From Rhodococcus sp. UNC23MFCrub1.1 (GTDB lineage Bacteria > Actinomycetota > Actinomycetes > Mycobacteriales > Mycobacteriaceae), in contig NZ_JMLQ01000002.1 in the NCBI RefSeq assembly GCF_000686025.1, positions 434,001 through 498,000 on the forward strand: a DNA stretch of 64,000 nucleotides. Direction: 5' to 3'. The first letter of the stretch is position 1, and each line of letters begins with the position of its first letter. The position numbers were made by a program, and so were the translations under genes. The notes under the pieces are model-generated. The model searched no databases. It saw only the letters and a list, made by a program, of their open reading frames with translations, and was not told the DNA's origin. Below, piece after piece: positions 1 to 9,050 of the stretch.

Positions 1-1
1 C

Positions 2-670
2 AGCGGGCACACTCATTTCGTCATAGGCGGGATGGACGCTGACACCGTGCTGGTCATTGCGACGTCCGACAAGGGTCGCCTCGTGGCGACAGTCGATGCG
101 ACCGACAACGGTGTCGAGCGGACGGCGATGACGACGTTGGATCTGACGAGACCTATGGCGTCCGTGACGTTCGACGGTGTTCGCCCGACCGAGTGGGTTC
201 CCGTGGAGGGAACCGGGGCGGTCGACCGAGCCACGGCCGCGATGTGGACCGTACTGGCAGCTGAACAGGTGGGCAGCGCTCGCGCCTGTCTGGACATGTC
301 CGTCGTCTATGCCAAGACCAGAAAGCAGTTCGGCCGGCCGATCGGTTCTTTTCAGGCAATCAAGCATCGGCTCGTCGATATGTCCATTGCCGTCGAGTTG
401 GCTGAAGCGGCTGTTCTGGACGCAGCGAACGCGGCGGTGGACCGCGACGAGGCCTCGATGTTCACGGCCGTGTCCATCGCACGGGTGTTGGCATCGCGAG
501 CGGCGTCGTTCGCCGCAGAGGAATCCATACAGGTTCACGGTGGTATCGGATTCACGTGGGAGCACGTCCTGCATCACTATTTCCGACGCGCGAAGAGCGT
601 CGAGATGCTGTTCGGATCCATGGACTCCCATCTCGACTACATCGCCGAGGCAGTGCTCGAACAGGCGTGA
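2..670 (+). CDS. acyl-CoA dehydrogenase, C-terminal part (cut by window start)
   Basis: The reading frame is already open at base 2, so the start codon lies outside the window; about 222 residues remain. They match the middle beta domain and the C-terminal four-helix domain of FAD-dependent acyl-CoA dehydrogenases, which form the 2,3-double bond of acyl-CoA thioesters in fatty or branched-acid oxidation. Family landmarks are the segment RKQFGRPIGSFQAIKH and, nearer the end, QVHGGIGFTWEH, where the C-terminal helices contact flavin and substrate. The acyl substrate cannot be told from this part. The gene ends 40 bases before the convergent response-regulator gene. Confidence 0.9.
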   Translation, partial: SGHTHFVIGGMDADTVLVIATSDKGRLVATVDATDNGVERTAMTTLDLTRPMASVTFDGVRPTEWVPVEGTGAVDRATAAMWTVLAAEQVGSARACLDMSVVYAKTRKQFGRPIGSFQAIKHRLVDMSIAVELAEAAVLDAANAAVDRDEASMFTAVSIARVLASRAASFAAEESIQVHGGIGFTWEHVLHHYFRRAKSVEMLFGSMDSHLDYIAEAVLEQA

Positions 671-709
671 ACGGGAGGGTGCAGCAGCTGACTCGTCCGC
701 GTGTGCTCG

Positions 710-1357
710 CTACTCGATCAACCCAGCGCGGAATGCCGCCAACGCCGCTTCGACTCGGTTGGACACCTGGAGCTTGTGGTTCACCGCAGAGAGGTGCGAC
801 TTGACCGTCGTCTCCGACATGAACAGGCGCCGTGCGATATCTGGATTCGACGCACCGGTGGCCATGACCGACAGCACTTCTCGCTCTCGTTCGGTAAGCG
901 CATCCAGCATTGTTGTAGGCCGCGGTGCACGAGTAGACGCGACGATCCGCCGGAGTGACTCTTCGGAGAACAGAGTGTTGCCGGCAGCGACGGCGCGGAT
1001 CGACTGGTGGAACGTCTCCGGTGCCTCCGACTTGCTGAGGAAGCTGTGGGCTCCGGCCTCGATGGCCTGGACCACCAAGTCGTCCACGTCCATCGCCGTC
1101 ATCGCGACGACCTTCGGTGGGTGTGCAGATGCCATCAATGCTCGCGTGGCGTCGAGTCCGTCCACTCGGCGCATCTTCAAGTCCATCAGGACGACGTCGG
1201 GCCGATGAGCAGCGACTGCGGCGGGTACCTCGTCACCGTCCGAGACCGATCCGACCACCACGATATCCGTGGTGGCGGCGAAGATGTCCGCGACGCCGCG
1301 ACGAACGAATGCGTCGTCGTCCACGACGAGAACGGTGATGACCGCATCGGAGTCCAT
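710..1357 (-). CDS. NarL/FixJ-type two-component response regulator
   Basis: This 215-residue protein has a receiver domain (about residues 7-125) and a LuxR-type helix-turn-helix (about 150-210). The acidic pocket is D13-D15, the expected phospho-acceptor is D59 in VVLMDLKM and the conserved lysine is K109. The LuxR part carries LTEREREVLSVMATG and the recognition helix region MSETTVKSHL. Once phosphorylated it should bind DNA as a dimer. The likely partner is the histidine kinase at 2277-3509 on the same strand, but an SDR gene on the opposite strand sits between them, so they are not a simple operon. Target genes cannot be read from the sequence. Confidence 0.93.
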   Translation of the reverse strand: MDSDAVITVLVVDDDAFVRRGVADIFAATTDIVVVGSVSDGDEVPAAVAAHRPDVVLMDLKMRRVDGLDATRALMASAHPPKVVAMTAMDVDDLVVQAIEAGAHSFLSKSEAPETFHQSIRAVAAGNTLFSEESLRRIVASTRAPRPTTMLDALTEREREVLSVMATGASNPDIARRLFMSETTVKSHLSAVNHKLQVSNRVEAALAAFRAGLIE

Positions 1358-1498
1358 GATGGGTCGACCGTATCGGGTCGCGCCGACACGCCACAGCGGA
1401 TAGGTGTTCTATGGAGTCGGACACGGGGTGCCGAACCGAACCGGCTGAGAACACACCCGTCGAACCTGACCAGGTCATGCTGGCGAAGGGATGTCGAG

Positions 1499-2272
1499 AT
1501 GCGCACAGTGCCATTGGCCGAACAGATCGTGCTCGTGACGGGCGGTGCTCGCGGACTGGGTTCTGCGATCACGCGAGCGTTCCTGCAGCAGGGTTCCCGC
1601 GTCGTGGTCAACTACCACCGCAGTGCAGCCGCAGCCGATGCTCTGGCAAGCGAGTTCGGTCCTGACCGCGTTGTTGCGGTGCAGGCCGATGTCACGGACC
1701 GGCACCAGGTCGACGCGCTGTTCGACAGCGCCCGTGAGCATTTCGGGTCGACTGTCACCACCGTCGTCAACAACGCTTTGATCGACTTCTCGTTCAACGG
1801 TGACGACCGTGCCAAGGCCGACGAGATCGAGTGGTTGGCGTTCGACTCGCAGTTCCGCGGCAGCGTTGCCGGCGCTCTGCATACCACGCAGGCAGCTGCG
1901 CCGGGTATGCGGGAGAGGGCATTCGGGCGGATCATCACGATCGGCACCAACCTCGTGCAGAACCCCGTCGTTCCGTACCACGACTACACGGCGGCGAAGG
2001 CTGCCTTGTTGGCGCTGACGCGGACCTTCTCGGCGGACCTCGGGCCTGACGGCATCACCGTCAACATGGTCTCCGGTGGTCTTCTGAGGACCACGGATGC
2101 CAGCTCCGCGACCCCACCTGCGGTGTTCGACATGATCGCCGAGAGCACCCCGCTGCGCCGGGTGACGACGCCGGCAGAGTTCGCGGATGCCGTGCTGTTC
2201 TTCGCATCGCCGTGGTCGAGAGCGGTGACAGGGCAGAACCTGGTCGTCGACGGCGGACTGGTCAAGGACTGA
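1499..2272 (+). CDS. SDR-family oxidoreductase (FabG-like)
   Basis: A 257-residue short-chain dehydrogenase/reductase. The nucleotide-binding motif VTGGARGLG lies at about residues 13-21 and the catalytic YxxxK is YTAAK. Thirteen residues before the catalytic Tyr, where SDRs carry the catalytic Ser, there is a Thr (TIGTNLVQ). The C-terminus GQNLVVDGG is typical of FabG-like enzymes. The frame is open far upstream, but ATG 1499 begins exactly before the Rossmann fold and gives the normal family length. It ends 4 bases before the convergent kinase gene and lies between two genes of a probable two-component pair. The substrate is unknown. Confidence 0.88.
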   Translation: MRTVPLAEQIVLVTGGARGLGSAITRAFLQQGSRVVVNYHRSAAAADALASEFGPDRVVAVQADVTDRHQVDALFDSAREHFGSTVTTVVNNALIDFSFNGDDRAKADEIEWLAFDSQFRGSVAGALHTTQAAAPGMRERAFGRIITIGTNLVQNPVVPYHDYTAAKAALLALTRTFSADLGPDGITVNMVSGGLLRTTDASSATPPAVFDMIAESTPLRRVTTPAEFADAVLFFASPWSRAVTGQNLVVDGGLVKD

Positions 2273-2276
2273 CGCG

Positions 2277-3509
2277 TCAGGAGTACCAGGGGAGCCAGGC
2301 CGTCACGATGAATTCGCCACCCATGGCCGTCCACCGCACCCACCCGCCGGCGTTGTGAGCTTGCTCGGCGAGGCCGGCCAGTCCGGTTCGCGAACCGGGG
2401 CCAGGTTGCGCTGTCGTCGACATGTGGTTGCGCACAGTCAGGCCGATGCCATCGGTGTCCGCCCCATTCACCGTGATGTGGAGGGGTGAACTCGGGGCAT
2501 GCTTCTGACTGTTGGTCAGAGCTTCCTGCACGATGCGGTACGCGGTATGACTGGTCAGATCGCCGACGACACCGGGATGAATGTCCTGAACCAGGGTCAC
2601 CCGACACCCGGCAGAACGCGCCGCGTCGACGAGGTCCCCGATTCCCGCGATGCTTCGCCGACCAGCATCCTCGCCGCCGGTGTCGGACCCGCGGAGTACG
2701 CCGATGATGCGTTTGAGCTCGTCCAGGGACTCGTGGGCCGTAGACCGAATCAGTGCCGACGTGTTGGAGATCTTCTCCGGTCCGTCATTGCTCCCGACCT
2801 GTAAACCGCCTGCCAGCAACGATATTCGGCTGAGCCCTGCGGCCAAGGTGTCGTGCATGTCGCGCGCGATGCGGGAGCGTTCCTGCTGTATCAGCATGTC
2901 CTCGTGCAGGCGCTGCGACTGCGCGGTCGCCTGATCCCGGGACTGCACGGCCACCACGAGATCGGACTTCGTACGGCGAAGTTGAGAGAGCCCCAGAACG
3001 ACGGCGACGAGGACGGCCGCGACGAGCCAGGGAAGCCACCATGGAAGCGACCACGTCGGCGGGGGAGTGCCCTCGACGTGCTTGACTCCGATCGTCAGGA
3101 CCGAATAGTCGCGGCGGCGCCCCGCGTCGTACACGAGAGATATCGCGCAGGCCAGGTAGACCGCGACTGCAGCACCGGCGAGAGTACGACCTCGAGCGAA
3201 GACGCCCACCGCGTAGAGAGCTATCAGCGCGGCCGTTGCGTCGGTGGCGAAGAAGAGCGGACCGGCGACGGCCATCGCGAGGACGATCCTCGGTTTGTCG
3301 TGTCGCCAGATCAACGCAATCGCGGCGGCCATATTGAGGACGACGCCGAGCGCCACGTTCCGCACAGGTGTTCCCGATGTGCCCGCGAGACCGGCAGCCA
3401 TGAAGGTGCAGAACAAGCTGAGAATCACTGCGCCGACGGTCCAGGCGCGACGCCGAACCGTAGCTGCAGTAGTGGTCACAGAAAAGACGGTACGGCCTTG
3501 GTCCGACAT
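2277..3509 (-). CDS. NarL-type sensor histidine kinase
   Basis: A 410-residue membrane kinase. The N-terminal 175 residues hold about five hydrophobic segments (near 24-42, 52-68, 75-125 and 157-174). The HisKA_3 dimerisation region follows, with phospho-acceptor H219 in RSRIARDMHDTL, then an HATPase_c domain whose N-box is RIVQEALTNSQKHA. The ATP-lid glycines (GSRTGLAGLAEQ) are present. No periplasmic sensor domain of any size is visible, so it probably senses within the membrane. A GGAGG ribosome binding site precedes ATG 3509. The likely partner is the response regulator at 710-1357. Confidence 0.92.
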   Translation of the reverse strand: MSDQGRTVFSVTTTAATVRRRAWTVGAVILSLFCTFMAAGLAGTSGTPVRNVALGVVLNMAAAIALIWRHDKPRIVLAMAVAGPLFFATDATAALIALYAVGVFARGRTLAGAAVAVYLACAISLVYDAGRRRDYSVLTIGVKHVEGTPPPTWSLPWWLPWLVAAVLVAVVLGLSQLRRTKSDLVVAVQSRDQATAQSQRLHEDMLIQQERSRIARDMHDTLAAGLSRISLLAGGLQVGSNDGPEKISNTSALIRSTAHESLDELKRIIGVLRGSDTGGEDAGRRSIAGIGDLVDAARSAGCRVTLVQDIHPGVVGDLTSHTAYRIVQEALTNSQKHAPSSPLHITVNGADTDGIGLTVRNHMSTTAQPGPGSRTGLAGLAEQAHNAGGWVRWTAMGGEFIVTAWLPWYS

Positions 3510-3647
3510 GAGCCTCCGTTCTTCGGTCGCGAATGCCGACCGAAAGGAGGAGTGAGACCGGCCGAATCGACGAGGTGCCCGACGGGGTCACTGCGGTGTT
3601 CTTGGTGGGACGCACCGACCGGTGCCGACACACCGAAAGGACTCGCC

Positions 3648-4259
3648 ATGACTCAGCCTCCCCAGAACCCGTACGCGCAGCCACAGCAGCCGCCGACCAA
3701 GAAGAACTGGTTCCTGCGGCACAAGATCCTCACGGCGATCGGTGCGGTCGTCGTCATCGCTGTCGGCGTCAATCTGGCGAGCGGAGGACAGGACTTGTCG
3801 ACGAGTGGCACCACGTCCTCCTCGCAGGCCGCAACGGAGGGCAGCAGTGCGCCGGCCGAGGAGTCGGCACCGGGAATCGGTGCTGCGGTGAGGGACGGCA
3901 AGTTCGAATTCACCGTGCAGAACGTCGAGCGTGGCGTCGCCAGTGTGGGGGATCAGTACACGTCGCAGACGCCGCAGGGCGAGTACGTGCTGGTCACCCT
4001 GAATGTCGCGAACATCGGCAACGAGCAGCAGCTGTTCGACACGTCGTCGCAGAAGCTGCTCGACGGGCAGGGGCGCGAGTACTCGACCGACACACTCGCG
4101 ACGGTGACCAATGACCCGAATCTCGGCTTCTCGCAGATCAATCCGGGTAACTTGCTCGTGGCGACACTCGTCTACGACGTGCCGGCGGGCACCGCACCGT
4201 CGGAGATCGAGCTTCATGACTCGTTGTTCTCCGGCGGAGTCACAGTCTCCGTCGCCTGA
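3648..4259 (+). CDS. membrane-anchored DUF4352-domain protein
   Basis: A 203-residue protein with a Pro/Gln-rich N-terminus, one hydrophobic segment at about 26-45, a Ser/Thr-rich linker and a C-terminal beta-sandwich of DUF4352 type (about 78-203; GEYVLVTLNVANIGN and the closing GTAPSEIELHDS are characteristic). DUF4352 domains are extracytoplasmic immunoglobulin-like folds of unknown ligand, common as lipoproteins or single-pass proteins in actinobacteria. The frame runs open far upstream; ATG 3648 is chosen because it is preceded by GAAAGG and begins the protein with the usual PQNPYAQ-type leader. The next gene starts 39 bases downstream, so co-transcription is possible. Confidence 0.85.
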   Translation: MTQPPQNPYAQPQQPPTKKNWFLRHKILTAIGAVVVIAVGVNLASGGQDLSTSGTTSSSQAATEGSSAPAEESAPGIGAAVRDGKFEFTVQNVERGVASVGDQYTSQTPQGEYVLVTLNVANIGNEQQLFDTSSQKLLDGQGREYSTDTLATVTNDPNLGFSQINPGNLLVATLVYDVPAGTAPSEIELHDSLFSGGVTVSVA

Positions 4260-4298
4260 TCTTCAGTCCACCTATCCGTCCCCACGTCAGGAGTTTCC

Positions 4299-4934
4299 AT
4301 GCCCGATCCTTCTTTGTCCCTCGTTGCAGCCCTTCTCGACCGTTCCGGTTCGATGTCCTCCATTGCCGACGACACCCGCGGAGGATTCGACACCTTCATC
4401 GACGCCGAGCGTGGTCACGACGGCACAACCGTCGTGACGCTGGCGCAGTTCGATGATCAGTACGCGATGGTCTACGACTCGACACCGATCGACCAGGTAC
4501 CACCGCTGTACTTGGTACCCCGCGGGATGACGGCGTTGTACGACGCGGTGGGGAAGTTCGTCACCGCGATCGGCTCGTCTCTCGAGGCCCTGCGGGAGGA
4601 AGAACGGCCGGGGTCGGTCACCGTGCTGGTGATGACCGACGGCCAGGAGAACTCGAGTCGGGAGTGGTCGAACCAAGCGGTTCGCGAGCTCATTGAGCAG
4701 CAGGAATCGCAGTACGGGTGGGACTTCGTGTTCCTGGGCGCCAACATGGACGCCGTGGAGACAGGCGCGCAGATGGGGTTCAAGGCGGACAAGTCGCTGA
4801 CGTACGACGCCTCGCCGGTAGGTGTGAGCGCGGCGTTCTCGGCAGTGGTGGACTACCAGGATCGGAAGCGGGCCCACGGGATGCAGCAGGTGGATGGGTT
4901 CTCGGAACGTGACCGGCGGCGGGCGGGGCGGTGA
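4299..4934 (+). CDS. vWA-domain protein (TerY-like)
   Basis: A 211-residue protein that is almost entirely one von Willebrand factor A domain. The metal-ion-dependent adhesion site is complete: D14-R-S16-G-S18, T78 and D114 in MTDGQEN. It has no signal peptide or membrane segment, so it is cytoplasmic. It resembles the small vWA proteins (TerY/TerF type) that accompany TerD-family proteins in stress and phage-related ter clusters. A TerD protein is encoded about 870 bases downstream, which supports that reading. The function is inferred from family and context only. Confidence 0.85.
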   Translation: MPDPSLSLVAALLDRSGSMSSIADDTRGGFDTFIDAERGHDGTTVVTLAQFDDQYAMVYDSTPIDQVPPLYLVPRGMTALYDAVGKFVTAIGSSLEALREEERPGSVTVLVMTDGQENSSREWSNQAVRELIEQQESQYGWDFVFLGANMDAVETGAQMGFKADKSLTYDASPVGVSAAFSAVVDYQDRKRAHGMQQVDGFSERDRRRAGR

Positions 4935-5006
4935 GCCTTCCCCGGCTAAGCTGGCAAGACGCCCATTCGACGTCGTTGACATTCCGAGCTGTGGAAGGCT
5001 GGCGAG

Positions 5007-5450
5007 ATGAATGAGTACGTTTACGGCGATGTCGCCGGCGAATTGATTTTCATCAAGTCTGACTCTGCCGAGCAGCTGGCACTGCTGCATTCGGAATTTG
5101 CAACATGGGGGGACGCGAAGAACAGCCTCAGCGCTAAAAGCTGGACCGATGTGGTCGAGCGCTTCGCCGATGGCGAAACTGATCTTCCTGCGGACGGCGA
5201 AGTGTACGACCTGGACACTGTTCCCGGACACGCCGACGGTGATTGGCCGGCCTGGCCCGCCCGAGAGATGCTCCGCGACGTACCGCAAACGGTTCGTGAG
5301 CAATACGGGAAGGTCGAGGACACCATTCATGACGGCGAGTTCCTGCACTTCGACGTGAGCGATGAGGTCAACATCGTGCAGGCTCTACAGACACACGGTT
5401 GGACGTGCGTCCGCGATGATGCCCTGGTCCGCAAAGCGAGTGGCCACTGA
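5007..5450 (+). CDS. hypothetical protein, 147 residues
   Basis: I do not recognise a family. The protein is acidic (many Asp and Glu), soluble, and has no signal peptide, transmembrane segment or cysteine cluster. It starts at ATG 5007 behind a weak GAAGG. Codon use looks coding throughout, but the base composition is a little less GC-rich than the neighbouring genes. It lies between the vWA gene and the TerD gene on the same strand, so it may belong to the same accessory stress-related segment. Confidence 0.6.
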   Translation: MNEYVYGDVAGELIFIKSDSAEQLALLHSEFATWGDAKNSLSAKSWTDVVERFADGETDLPADGEVYDLDTVPGHADGDWPAWPAREMLRDVPQTVREQYGKVEDTIHDGEFLHFDVSDEVNIVQALQTHGWTCVRDDALVRKASGH

Positions 5451-5799
5451 ATGGTGTGCGCGGACTGCTGAGTTCGCTGTACTTGGCTACACGACTGGTC
5501 GATGGGTCTGTCTGGCGGAACGTTCGACGATGTCTTCAACTCCGACTTCGTATACCCGGTGACGACTGCCTGTTCTTCATGACCTGACGGGCGGTCGGAG
5601 GCCGCGGCATACTTCTGGACGAGGTCCGAAGCGGCTGTCGGCGAGACTGCCCGGGGCGTCCATCGTCGGCCTGGCTGCGAGATCGGATCGCGTCAGCAAC
5701 TCGAGCGAATCGGGAACTGCAGGACCATTCCGACCACTTGGCTTGTCGGTATGGCTAGATTGATATTGCAACCTGGTGACGTGAGGATGGGAACCGAAC
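5451..5799. other. intergenic stretch, nothing recognised
   Basis: These 349 bases lie between the hypothetical gene and terD. All six frames are short or have unlikely codon use. No clear terminator hairpin or repeat was found. The terD promoter should be in the last 100 bases, but I cannot pick out convincing -35 and -10 boxes. Confidence 0.5.
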
Positions 5800-6375
5800 A
5801 TGTCTGTGACACTGGCCAAGGGTGGGAACGTCTCACTCAGCAAGGAAGCGCCCAGCCTGACGGCTGTCAGCATCGGACTGGGCTGGGATGTTCGCTCGAC
5901 GAGCGGTGGTGCGTACGACCTCGATGCAAGTGCGATCGCCCTCAACTCCTCCCACAAGGCCCTGAGCGACGAGTTCTTTGTCTTCTACAACAACCTTCGC
6001 TCGCCCGACGGCGCGATCGAACACACGGGTGACAACCGAACCGGCGAGGGGGATGGGGATGACGAGAGCATCGACATCGACCTCTCGGCGCTCGCGCCCG
6101 ACGTCGATTCCATCGTGTTCCCGGTGTCCATCCACGATGCCGACGTCCTCCGGCAGAACTTCGGACAGGTAGTGAACGCGTTCATCCGAGTGGTCGACAA
6201 GGCCGACGGCCGCGAGCTCGCACGATTCGATCTGAGCGAGGACGCGTCGACCGAGACGGCTATGGTGTTCGGTGAGCTCTATCGCCGTAATGAAGAATGG
6301 AAGTTTCGCGCGATCGGGCAGGGCTACGTCTCGGGGTTGGCTGGAATTGCCCGAGATTACGGGATCAACGTCTGA
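5800..6375 (+). CDS. TerD-family protein
   Basis: A 191-residue protein of standard TerD length. It opens with the family signature [14 protein letters not shown], followed by the Ca2+-binding acidic segments around DLDASA (about 46-51) and an Asp/Glu-rich loop near residues 83-95. It ends with [19 protein letters not shown], which is strongly conserved. TerD/CABP1 proteins bind calcium and act in tellurite resistance, chemical-stress and phage-related ter systems, often with vWA proteins like the one at 4299-4934. It is preceded by GAGGATGGGA. Only one TerD paralogue and no TerC or TerB is seen, so this is not a full ter operon. Confidence 0.93.
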   Translation: MSVTLAKGGNVSLSKEAPSLTAVSIGLGWDVRSTSGGAYDLDASAIALNSSHKALSDEFFVFYNNLRSPDGAIEHTGDNRTGEGDGDDESIDIDLSALAPDVDSIVFPVSIHDADVLRQNFGQVVNAFIRVVDKADGRELARFDLSEDASTETAMVFGELYRRNEEWKFRAIGQGYVSGLAGIARDYGINV

Positions 6376-6485
6376 CGCGGATCGTCGACCTTTTAGATTG
6401 ACCCGAAACCGACAGTCCTCCCTGATGACTCCCGGTTCCGACACCATGCCCGGGATGCGCTCGGGCGCTGAAGAGGATGATAGCC

Positions 6486-9050
6486 GTGGACCCGTTTTAT
6501 GAAGTGTTCGCGGGGTGGGCGAGAAAGACCTCGCTCGATTCTGCAATCAAGAGTTTCACCGGCCGGCTCAGCCGAGATGAGCTCGAGTCGTACGTCAAGG
6601 AATATCGCAAGCAGGTGACCGGAGTCATCAGCGGTGGCCCGCCCATCATTCACGGCCCACGCGAGCCGTGGTATGCCGGACCGAATGCGTCCGCGGATGT
6701 GTATTGGCCTGCGCTCGAGCGGTTCATTCGGGTGGACCTGGCCTGGCCCGATGGCCGGGTGAGCACTTTGGACAGCTCGTCCAACAAGGTCATCGCGTAC
6801 ACGCCACGGCCCAACGAGTCGGACTGGGACTCGAAGGGTTTGGTCGTCGGGTACGTCCAGTCCGGGAAGACGACAAACTTCACTGCGGTCATCGCCAAAG
6901 CTGCGGACGTCGGGTACAAGTTCGTCATCGTTCTGTCAGGAATCCACAACGGCCTGCGTAAGCAGACGCAAGAACGCCTGGATGAGCAGCTTCACAAGTT
7001 GACACCGACCAAGTGGAAGCAACTGACCAACGCGGACGGCGACTTCAGAGCACCCACCATGCAGTCGACGGCTCTGCTGCACGTCGACGACAGCGGTGTG
7101 ATCCTGGCCGTGGTGAAGAAGAATGCCGCGGTGTTGAAGCGGCTCGATAAATGGCTTCAACCTGCCGTCAAACAGCGCGCACTCAATGATGTGCCGACAC
7201 TGATCATCGATGACGAAGCAGACCAGGCGAGCGTCGAGACCCGCATCATCAACCCGCTGATCCGTGGCATCATCGCCAAGCTGCCGAAGAGCACCTACAT
7301 CGGATACACGGCGACGCCGTTCGCCAACATCCTGATCGACCCGGCTGCCGGCGACCTCTACCCGAAGGACTTCATCCTCAACCTGCCGGAACCGGAGGGT
7401 TACTTCGGCACCGAGCGAATTTTCGGCCGGGACGTGGTCGAGGGCGACGAGGCGAACGGCGTGGATTTGGACGGATCGAACATGGTCCGGATCATTCCGC
7501 ACGAGGACGTCGACGACGTGCGACCTTCCGGCAAGAGTGCCGCCCAGGTGTTTCTCCCGTCGATACCGCCCACTCTCGACCTTGCACTGACCTGGTTCGT
7601 CCTGGCCACCGCCGCCCGGCGTGCTCGGGGCGACAAAGGCCACGCGACGATGCTGATTCACACGTCGGTGAAAACGGACATCCACGACCAGTTCCGAGGG
7701 CCGCTCAGCGCTTTCGTGTCTGGGCTCGCCAAGAAGTGGGAGACCGGTGATCCCACGGCCGTGCAACGCTTGTCGTCCCAATGGCAGGCCGAAACGTCAC
7801 TGGTGACGTCCGCGACGTTCGGACTGGCACCGCTCACGTTCGAGGACGTGCGTCCGTTCGTCGGTGAGGTGCTCGGCAAGTGTCGCGTGGTCATAGACAA
7901 TTTCCGCAGTGACGATCGCCTGGACTACTCCGAGGATGGTCAGGTGGCGATCGCAGTCGGAGGGAACACCCTGAGTCGCGGGCTGACGCTCGAGGGTCTG
8001 ACGGTCAGCTACTTCGTCAGGGCAGCAGGGGCGTACGACACCTTGTTGCAGATGGCCCGGTGGTTTGGATTCCGCTTCGGTTACGAAGATCTTCCGCGGA
8101 TCTGGATGACAGAAGAGCTGCGCCAGTGGTTCCGTCACCTGGCCACGGTCGAACGAGAAATTCGTCTCGATATCGATCGCTACGAGTCCGAGGATCTGAC
8201 ACCCACGGAGTTCGGTGTGCGCATCAGGACGCATCCGACTCTGCGGATCACCGCCAAAATGGGCGCGGCGATACCGGCCTACGCGTCGTACGGTGGGCGG
8301 CGTGTACAAACCCGATATTTCCGCACTCGGGATGAAGATTGGCTACTCCGCAATGTCGACGCCGCCGACGGACTCCTGTCCCGTGTCAGAACCAAGGGGA
8401 TCGAACCGAGGACCCTCGACTCCGGGTCCGTCGTGTTCGAGAACGTCGACGCCGACGATGTGCTGAGCTTCCTGGACAGTTACTCCGTGCACCCGGATTC
8501 TCCTGATCTCGACGTCGACTTGATCGGCAAATATGTTGCGAAGCAACGTCGTCGAGGCAGTCTCGACATGTGGAATCTCGCAGTCATGGCTGCCAAACCC
8601 GGTTCGGAGCGGGGAACCGTGCGTCTCGGCGGGCTGGATTTCGGCCGTATCGTGCGATCGCAGTTGAAGGTGGATGGAGTCGAGCGCTCCGACATCAAGA
8701 CTCTGATGTCGAAAGACCATCGTGCGGTCGACTTCCTCGACCAGTCTGAGGCGCGGAAGATGAGCGAGAATTCGCTGATGGATGCGCGAGACAAGAACCC
8801 AGATGTGCGATCGAAGGGATTGATCCTGCTCTATCCCATCGACCCGATGTCGGAGCCGGACCCGGCGAACTCTAAGTCGAGGGACCCGCTGGACGCGAGA
8901 GCCGATGTGATCGGCGTTGCGCTCGTCTTCCCGGGATCGGCGAATGACGACAGCAAGGTCAGTCAGACGTACGTCAGTGTCGATCTCACCGACGCCGAGA
9001 TCGAGTCGGAAGACGACGAGTTGGTCGCGCTGGTCGGGTCGGACGGTTGA
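6486..9050 (+). CDS. Z1-domain SF2-like ATPase, defence system component
   Basis: An 854-residue protein with the Z1 domain, a superfamily 2-like ATPase found in predicted restriction systems together with MORC-like GHKL ATPases. Visible motifs are Walker A GYVQSGKT (122-129), a DEAD-like box IIDDEADQAS (240-249), motif III GYTATPFAN (273-281), and a late QMARWFGFR arginine-finger motif. An ATG at 6477 is in frame, but GTG 6486 has the better ribosome binding site (AGAGGA, 7 bases upstream). It is the first gene of a seven-gene run; its stop overlaps the next start (TTGA). It probably translocates on or remodels DNA; the enzymatic outcome is not known from the sequence. Confidence 0.9.
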   Translation: MDPFYEVFAGWARKTSLDSAIKSFTGRLSRDELESYVKEYRKQVTGVISGGPPIIHGPREPWYAGPNASADVYWPALERFIRVDLAWPDGRVSTLDSSSNKVIAYTPRPNESDWDSKGLVVGYVQSGKTTNFTAVIAKAADVGYKFVIVLSGIHNGLRKQTQERLDEQLHKLTPTKWKQLTNADGDFRAPTMQSTALLHVDDSGVILAVVKKNAAVLKRLDKWLQPAVKQRALNDVPTLIIDDEADQASVETRIINPLIRGIIAKLPKSTYIGYTATPFANILIDPAAGDLYPKDFILNLPEPEGYFGTERIFGRDVVEGDEANGVDLDGSNMVRIIPHEDVDDVRPSGKSAAQVFLPSIPPTLDLALTWFVLATAARRARGDKGHATMLIHTSVKTDIHDQFRGPLSAFVSGLAKKWETGDPTAVQRLSSQWQAETSLVTSATFGLAPLTFEDVRPFVGEVLGKCRVVIDNFRSDDRLDYSEDGQVAIAVGGNTLSRGLTLEGLTVSYFVRAAGAYDTLLQMARWFGFRFGYEDLPRIWMTEELRQWFRHLATVEREIRLDIDRYESEDLTPTEFGVRIRTHPTLRITAKMGAAIPAYASYGGRRVQTRYFRTRDEDWLLRNVDAADGLLSRVRTKGIEPRTLDSGSVVFENVDADDVLSFLDSYSVHPDSPDLDVDLIGKYVAKQRRRGSLDMWNLAVMAAKPGSERGTVRLGGLDFGRIVRSQLKVDGVERSDIKTLMSKDHRAVDFLDQSEARKMSENSLMDARDKNPDVRSKGLILLYPIDPMSEPDPANSKSRDPLDARADVIGVALVFPGSANDDSKVSQTYVSVDLTDAEIESEDDELVALVGSDG

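Noticed and set aside
2853..3647. Upstream extension of the DUF4352 gene by 265 codons
   Set aside because: It overlaps the histidine kinase in antisense and lacks domain content; ATG 3648 gives a normal protein.
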